8,491 bases of DNA from assembly GCA_026984385.1 (NCBI GenBank), contig JALSSH010000487.1, forward strand, positions 1 to 8,491. The letters run 5' to 3'. The notes beneath the pieces are model-generated. The model did no database searches. It saw only the letters and a list, made by a program, of their open reading frames with translations, and was not told where the DNA came from. The position numbers and the translations under genes were made by a program. This document shows, one piece after another, positions 5,266 through 8,491 of this stretch (the stretch's first letter is position 1; each line of letters begins with the position of its first letter). This DNA comes from Ardenticatenia bacterium (GTDB taxonomy: Bacteria; Chloroflexota; Anaerolineae; Aggregatilineales; Aggregatilineaceae).

Positions 5266-5352
5266 GGGCGCGCCGCCCGTGCGCCATACGGCGCACCACG
5301 CGCGGCGAATGCCGCGCGTCAGCCGCGCGCAGCGCGGCTAGGCGGCGCGCCC
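5266..5352. repeat. Cloverleaf-like palindromic element: 12-bp outer stem enclosing three perfect hairpins
   Basis: The outer arms GGGCGCGCCGCC (5266-5277) and GGCGGCGCGCCC (5341-5352) are perfectly complementary over 12 bp. Between them lie three perfect hairpins, each separated by a single base: GTGCGCC-ATAC-GGCGCAC (5279-5296), ACGCGCGGC-GAAT-GCCGCGCGT (5298-5319) and AGCCGCGC-GCA-GCGCGGCT (5321-5339). Nearly every base can pair, forming a four-way junction in single-stranded DNA or RNA. It has no tRNA landmarks and no ORF. Function is unknown; a mobile palindromic repeat, a recombination or replication structure, or a 3'-UTR RNA are candidates. Confidence 0.7.
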
Positions 5353-5399
5353 AACGTGCGCTTGCCACAAACGCCCACTCGTGCCGGCGGATGCCTGCT

Positions 5400-5483
5400 C
5401 CGCGAGCCGCGCGTCGGCGCGGCTCGCGGGGGGTCAAGGGGCGCGGTGCGCCCCTTGCGGGGGTGCGGGGGCAGCGCCCCCGC
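5400..5483. repeat. Three tandem perfect GC-rich hairpins after the cytochrome operon
   Basis: Three perfect inverted repeats stand in a row: CCGCGAGCCGCGC with GCGCGGCTCGCGG (5400-5429, 13 bp, 4-nt loop), CAAGGGGCGC with GCGCCCCTTG (5435-5457, 10 bp, 3-nt loop), and GCGGGGGC with GCCCCCGC (5465-5483, 8 bp, 3-nt loop). They start two bases past the stop codon of the cytochrome b-c gene. No T-run follows any of them, so they are not standard intrinsic terminators. They could stabilise the mRNA 3' end, or be copies of an intergenic palindromic repeat. Confidence 0.7.
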
Positions 5484-5485
5484 TC

Positions 5486-6604
5486 TCACGGCGCGGGCAA
5501 CGAGCGTAGCCATGTCCACAGGTGCGCCAGTTCGGTGTCGCTCAGTTGCTCCGGCGGAAAAGCGGGCATATCCGCAGGGCCACGCCGCACTTGCGCCACA
5601 AAGTCCGCAAAGTCCAGCTCCAAGCCCGCCAGCGGCACGTTCAGCCCCTCCCTGCCCTGCGCGCGCTCACCATGACAGCCGCTGCAAGGCAATCGCGACC
5701 AAAGCGCCTCCCCTTCCGCCGCCACGCCGACCGCTTCCGCGTCCACGCTCAACGTGGTTTCCCGCACAGCTAAACGCGGCACAGTCGTGATCGCGCTCTC
5801 CTCAAACGTGACAAACCACACCAGCGCGCTCACCAAAAGCGCGCTCATCAACACCGCGTAGGGCCAGAAAACGCGCTTGCGCTGCGCGACGACGTGCGGC
5901 GGCGGCGTGGGTTCGGCTTCGCCGCGCTCGATCCGCTCCAGCTCCTCGGCGTGCTCTTCGCGCATCTCCTCGGCGGAAAGCGTGCCCAAGAACATGCTCT
6001 TGTTCAGTCGCTTGATGTGCACGTTGTACGAGTGCCAAATCAGGATCGAAAGCACCGCCAACAGCGCTTCCGCGCCGTGCGCTGCGCGTGCGGCGGGAAT
6101 CCACGCCCCGGGCAGCAGTTTGGTTGCCGCGATGGGGTTCCAAAGCATAAAGCCGGTGATCACCATGATGATCGTGCCCCAGACCACCGCCAGATATTCC
6201 ACTTTCTCCCCGAAGTTGTAACGCGGCAAGCGCGGGTGTTCGCGCCGCAAGCCCACGTTGTAGCGCGCCCAGTCCCACACGTCGCGCGCGTCGCGCAACG
6301 TGGGCAGCATGATCGGGCGCACCCCCAACACATAGAGCTTGTAGCTGAGCACGCCGCCATGATAGATCGCTTCGGCCATCAACAACACGGCCATCACGCG
6401 GTGCACGATGCGCACGCTTTCGATCCCGCCCAGCGCCGCGATCAACGACTGCGCCCATGCCTGATCGGCGTATTTTTGCGGCAAGCCGGTTAGCGCCAAC
6501 ACGGTGAAGGAAAGCAGCAACACCAGATGCTCAAAGCGCTGCGCCGCCGTAAAGCGTTGATAGTAGGCTCGGCGTAAGGTGCGTTTTTCGGTTTGTGGGG
6601 TCAT
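5486..6604 (-). CDS. Diheme cytochrome b (FdnI/HydC-like) fused to a C-terminal cytochrome c domain
   Basis: The N-terminal part resembles the four-helix cytochrome b subunits of formate dehydrogenase and Ni/Fe hydrogenase, which carry electrons between the quinone pool and a partner protein. Membrane helices lie at about 24-42, 66-90, 134-155 and 176-196. Candidate haem ligands are His26, His68, His82, His176, His191 and His196. A cytoplasmic charged linker (about 205-243) leads to a fifth helix at 246-266, which would place the C-terminus outside. There a class I cytochrome c domain carries CSGCH at 307-311 and a likely axial Met346 (ADMPAFP). The domain order is unusual for the simple b561-type subunit. 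The start is 4 nt after the nonaheme gene stop, with GGGGAGGG upstream, so the two are translated together and probably act in one complex. Confidence 0.85.
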   Translation of the reverse strand: MTPQTEKRTLRRAYYQRFTAAQRFEHLVLLLSFTVLALTGLPQKYADQAWAQSLIAALGGIESVRIVHRVMAVLLMAEAIYHGGVLSYKLYVLGVRPIMLPTLRDARDVWDWARYNVGLRREHPRLPRYNFGEKVEYLAVVWGTIIMVITGFMLWNPIAATKLLPGAWIPAARAAHGAEALLAVLSILIWHSYNVHIKRLNKSMFLGTLSAEEMREEHAEELERIERGEAEPTPPPHVVAQRKRVFWPYAVLMSALLVSALVWFVTFEESAITTVPRLAVRETTLSVDAEAVGVAAEGEALWSRLPCSGCHGERAQGREGLNVPLAGLELDFADFVAQVRRGPADMPAFPPEQLSDTELAHLWTWLRSLPAP

Positions 6605-6608
6605 CGCC

Positions 6609-7736
6609 CTAGCCCTCCCCGCGCGGCTTACGCACGCGCTCTCGGATGCGGCGGAAGATGTCCGTAGCGATCAAAACCGCGAAGCCGCCCAACACGGTCG
6701 GGATCAAGATGGCGTAAAACGTGTTGACCGCAAAGAGCAGCGGCTGCGATTCCGGCGTCGGCTCGTAGTGCCCCACCCAAGCGTCCGGGAAGTTGGCCGT
6801 CGCGTCCGGATGGCATTGGCGGCAGGTGGCGAGCAAATTTTCGCGCACCACGTGGCTATTTTCCGCGTCAACGGGCGCGATGTCGTGCACGCCGTGACAG
6901 TCAAAGCAAACGGCCTTGTTGGTCGCCACATCTTCGGCCTGCTGCTCAAAGAGCGCCACCGTCTTCCCGTGAAAGTCCGTCAAATAGCTTTCAAAAACAT
7001 TGGTGCTGATGCCGTATTCGGCCATCAACTCGGCGTCCGCGTGGCAAGTGGCGCAAAGCTCCGGTGAGCGATTGCGAAACTGCGCCGTCGTCGGGTGCGC
7101 GATGCCGTGCACGCCGTGACAGTCCACACACGTCGGCACGTTCGGATCGTCTTCCTCAAAAAGCGCCACCCCGTGCACGCTCTGGCGGAACTGTTCAAAG
7201 ACCGCGCGGTGACAGTTCCCGCACGTTTCCGCGATGCGCGTGCGCGGTTCGGCGGGCGGTTGCACATCGTGCGCCCCGTGACAGTCCACGCACGTCGCGG
7301 CGCGCCAATTGCCCCGCGCCAGCGCCTCGTAGTGCACACCGTCGGCCAAGCCTGTGGCCTGCTCCTCATGGCAGCGCACACAGCGCGCCGAAGCCGCCAC
7401 GCGATACGCGCGCGCGTCCGCAGGCAACGCCCCCTGATGGGGATACGCTTGCTGATCGTGGCAGTCCACACAGCCCAACGGGGGCGCGTCCTCGGGGTCG
7501 CCGTGCACCGAGGCGGCCAGGGTCGCGGGGTCTACGCGCAGCTCTAGGGTGCTGCCGTCCGCCAACGCCAAAGTGGGCGGCTCGGGTTGCGCGTGGCAAA
7601 GCAGGCAATAGCTATCCTCACCGCTGGGGATGGGCGTTGGGCCTGGGCCTTGAGCAAAAAGCGGCGCGCCCAACGCCAACGCGCCCAGCACCAGCGCGCC
7701 GCCGAGGATCAGTCCAAAGGACACTCGCTTACTCAT
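6609..7736 (-). CDS. Nine-haem c-type cytochrome, membrane-anchored
   Basis: A 375-residue multiheme cytochrome with nine CxxCH motifs at 44, 89, 119, 149, 172, 203, 228, 277 and 305. A signal peptide (MSKR, hydrophobic to about 27) starts it and a membrane helix (about 334-360) with a basic RRIRERVRKPR tail ends it, so the haem domain faces outward. The motifs fall into repeated modules: CxxCH, a spacer with a His (78, 135, 188, 256), then CxDCH, three of them continuing as CxDCHGxH. Haem 9 is unpaired. ATG at 7736 is chosen because AAGGAGG lies six bases upstream and the signal peptide starts there; it overlaps the upstream stop by 8 bp. Nine haems next to a diheme cytochrome b recall Geobacter CbcL, where both are one protein. 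The likely role is electron transfer between quinol and outer acceptors; direction is unknown. Confidence 0.88.
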   Translation of the reverse strand: MSKRVSFGLILGGALVLGALALGAPLFAQGPGPTPIPSGEDSYCLLCHAQPEPPTLALADGSTLELRVDPATLAASVHGDPEDAPPLGCVDCHDQQAYPHQGALPADARAYRVAASARCVRCHEEQATGLADGVHYEALARGNWRAATCVDCHGAHDVQPPAEPRTRIAETCGNCHRAVFEQFRQSVHGVALFEEDDPNVPTCVDCHGVHGIAHPTTAQFRNRSPELCATCHADAELMAEYGISTNVFESYLTDFHGKTVALFEQQAEDVATNKAVCFDCHGVHDIAPVDAENSHVVRENLLATCRQCHPDATANFPDAWVGHYEPTPESQPLLFAVNTFYAILIPTVLGGFAVLIATDIFRRIRERVRKPRGEG

Positions 7737-8491
7737 GCGCTGCCTCCTTGCCAAAGAAGAAATACGCGCCCAGCGCCAACGCCAACCCGACCACGCCCAG
7801 AAGCACAACCGAGGGCGTCGCCAGACCGCCCGCCGCCTGATCACTGGTCGCCGTGAGCGGCACTTGCGGCTGTGGCGTCACCGCCACGCCGAGCAAGGTC
7901 GGCTGCGGCTCAAACGGGGACGGCGCGATCCCGAGCGCGTCCTCGACCGCGTCCAGCAGCGCGTCGGTGTAGGCGGGATTGTGCACGCCCAGGCTGCCGT
8001 CGCCTTCCACAATCGCCAGCGCCACCGCCACCCATTGCGGCGCGTCCGCGCCCAAAGCCGCGCGCGCGGTCTCCAAACGCCGCTGTGTGCCCTGTTGCAC
8101 ATCGTCCAAAAAGCGCTGGAGATCGTCGCGCGTCACCAGCTCGCTATGGCACGAGCTGCAAGAGTCCGGCTCTATCGTGTCCACGTCCCCGGGCATGGCG
8201 GGGGTCATGGTGTGGCTACCCGCGCGCCCGAACTCGCCGATCCGCACGGTGCGCGGCATGTGGCACGTGGCGCAACGCGGGCCTTCGGCTTCTTGGAAGT
8301 GCGCGGAGGGCACGCCCTCGACTTCGGCGAGCAGCGTTTGCCCCTCGAACATCTCCTGCACGGGGTGATGCGGCACGCCTTCCACCGTCATCAGCTCGCC
8401 TTCCGTCGTGGCGCTGTTGTGGCAACGCACACACAGCGTGTAAGGGTCATCTTGCAAAAGCATCGGCAGCGCGTCTTGGGCGGCTTGCCAG
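7729..8491 (-). CDS. Multiheme c-type cytochrome with C-terminal membrane anchor, 5' end cut by window edge
   Basis: The frame is open to the right edge, giving 253 residues without a start. Three CxxCH motifs are visible: CVRCH at 20-24, CATCH at 73-77 and CSSCH at 111-115. More probably lie upstream. The CATCHMPRT motif, the later SHTMTPAMPG segment and a helical region ending GSLGVHNPAYTDALL at about 166-180 recall multiheme reductases related to NrfA and octaheme cytochromes, but the catalytic part is outside the window. A membrane helix at about 226-247 and the short tail GKEAAHE end it. The stop codon overlaps the nonaheme start by 8 bp, so translation is coupled. Enzyme activity cannot be assigned. 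Confidence 0.8.
   Translation of the reverse strand, partial: WQAAQDALPMLLQDDPYTLCVRCHNSATTEGELMTVEGVPHHPVQEMFEGQTLLAEVEGVPSAHFQEAEGPRCATCHMPRTVRIGEFGRAGSHTMTPAMPGDVDTIEPDSCSSCHSELVTRDDLQRFLDDVQQGTQRRLETARAALGADAPQWVAVALAIVEGDGSLGVHNPAYTDALLDAVEDALGIAPSPFEPQPTLLGVAVTPQPQVPLTATSDQAAGGLATPSVVLLGVVGLALALGAYFFFGKEAAHE

Noticed and set aside
5266..5352. tRNA gene suggested by the cloverleaf layout
   Set aside because: The outer stem is 12 bp, the arms are all perfect GC stems with 3-4 nt loops, and there is no T-loop (GTTCGA-like), D-loop or 7-nt anticodon loop.
5184..5483. CRISPR array
   Set aside because: The palindromes differ in sequence and length, and there are no equal-length spacers between identical repeats.
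7737..7844. 36-residue N-terminal extension of the nonaheme cytochrome
   Set aside because: It overlaps the upstream cytochrome gene, is Trp/Arg-rich, and would bury the signal peptide; the ATG at 7736 has a perfect ribosome binding site.

Overview
The window looks like chromosomal DNA from a GC-rich bacterium, most likely a member of the Chloroflexota (possibly Anaerolineae). This assignment is inferred from gene style: a RodZ-like protein with a long Thr/Pro/Ala/Ser-rich outer tail, a four-domain S1 protein with an acidic tail, and a multiheme cytochrome operon. No marker allows a firmer placement. All genes but one lie on the minus strand.

Layout from right to left, in the direction of most transcription. 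(1) 8491-5486 is a tightly packed three-gene operon. It encodes a multiheme cytochrome c cut by the window edge (three haem motifs visible, C-terminal membrane anchor), a nine-haem cytochrome c with signal peptide and C-terminal anchor, and a four-helix diheme cytochrome b with a fifth helix and an appended single-haem cytochrome c domain. Together they look like a membrane quinol/cytochrome c electron-transfer complex that moves electrons between the quinone pool and haems outside the cytoplasmic membrane. (2) 5160-5485 has no gene and is almost continuously palindromic. It holds a cloverleaf-like element in which a 12-bp outer stem encloses three perfect hairpins, and a trio of GC-rich hairpins directly after the cytochrome stop codon. 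(3) 5159-4931 holds a perfect-consensus promoter (TTGACA, 17 bp, TATAAT), a roughly 195-nt structured transcript and a strong intrinsic terminator ending in six U. The S1 gene begins 55 nt further on with no obvious promoter of its own, so this is either a free small RNA or an attenuated S1 leader. (4) 4875-2706 carries translation genes: S1, its terminator, an rpsU promoter overlapping that terminator, rpsU (bS21), and infA (IF-1) after a gap with hairpins.

(5) The one plus-strand gene, 2044-2586, encodes a small phosphoribosyltransferase. It converges on infA and diverges from rplI across a control region with a good promoter in each direction and a 15-bp palindrome over the rplI -10 box. 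(6) rplI (bL9 with a long acidic C-terminal extension) ends in a terminator-like hairpin, followed by a promoter and a RodZ-family gene that runs off the left edge.

Two functional blocks therefore sit side by side: translation machinery (S1, bS21, IF-1, bL9) and a respiratory or electron-export cytochrome complex. The most unusual parts are the non-coding stretches between them, namely the cloverleaf/hairpin region and the promoter-RNA-terminator unit ahead of S1.
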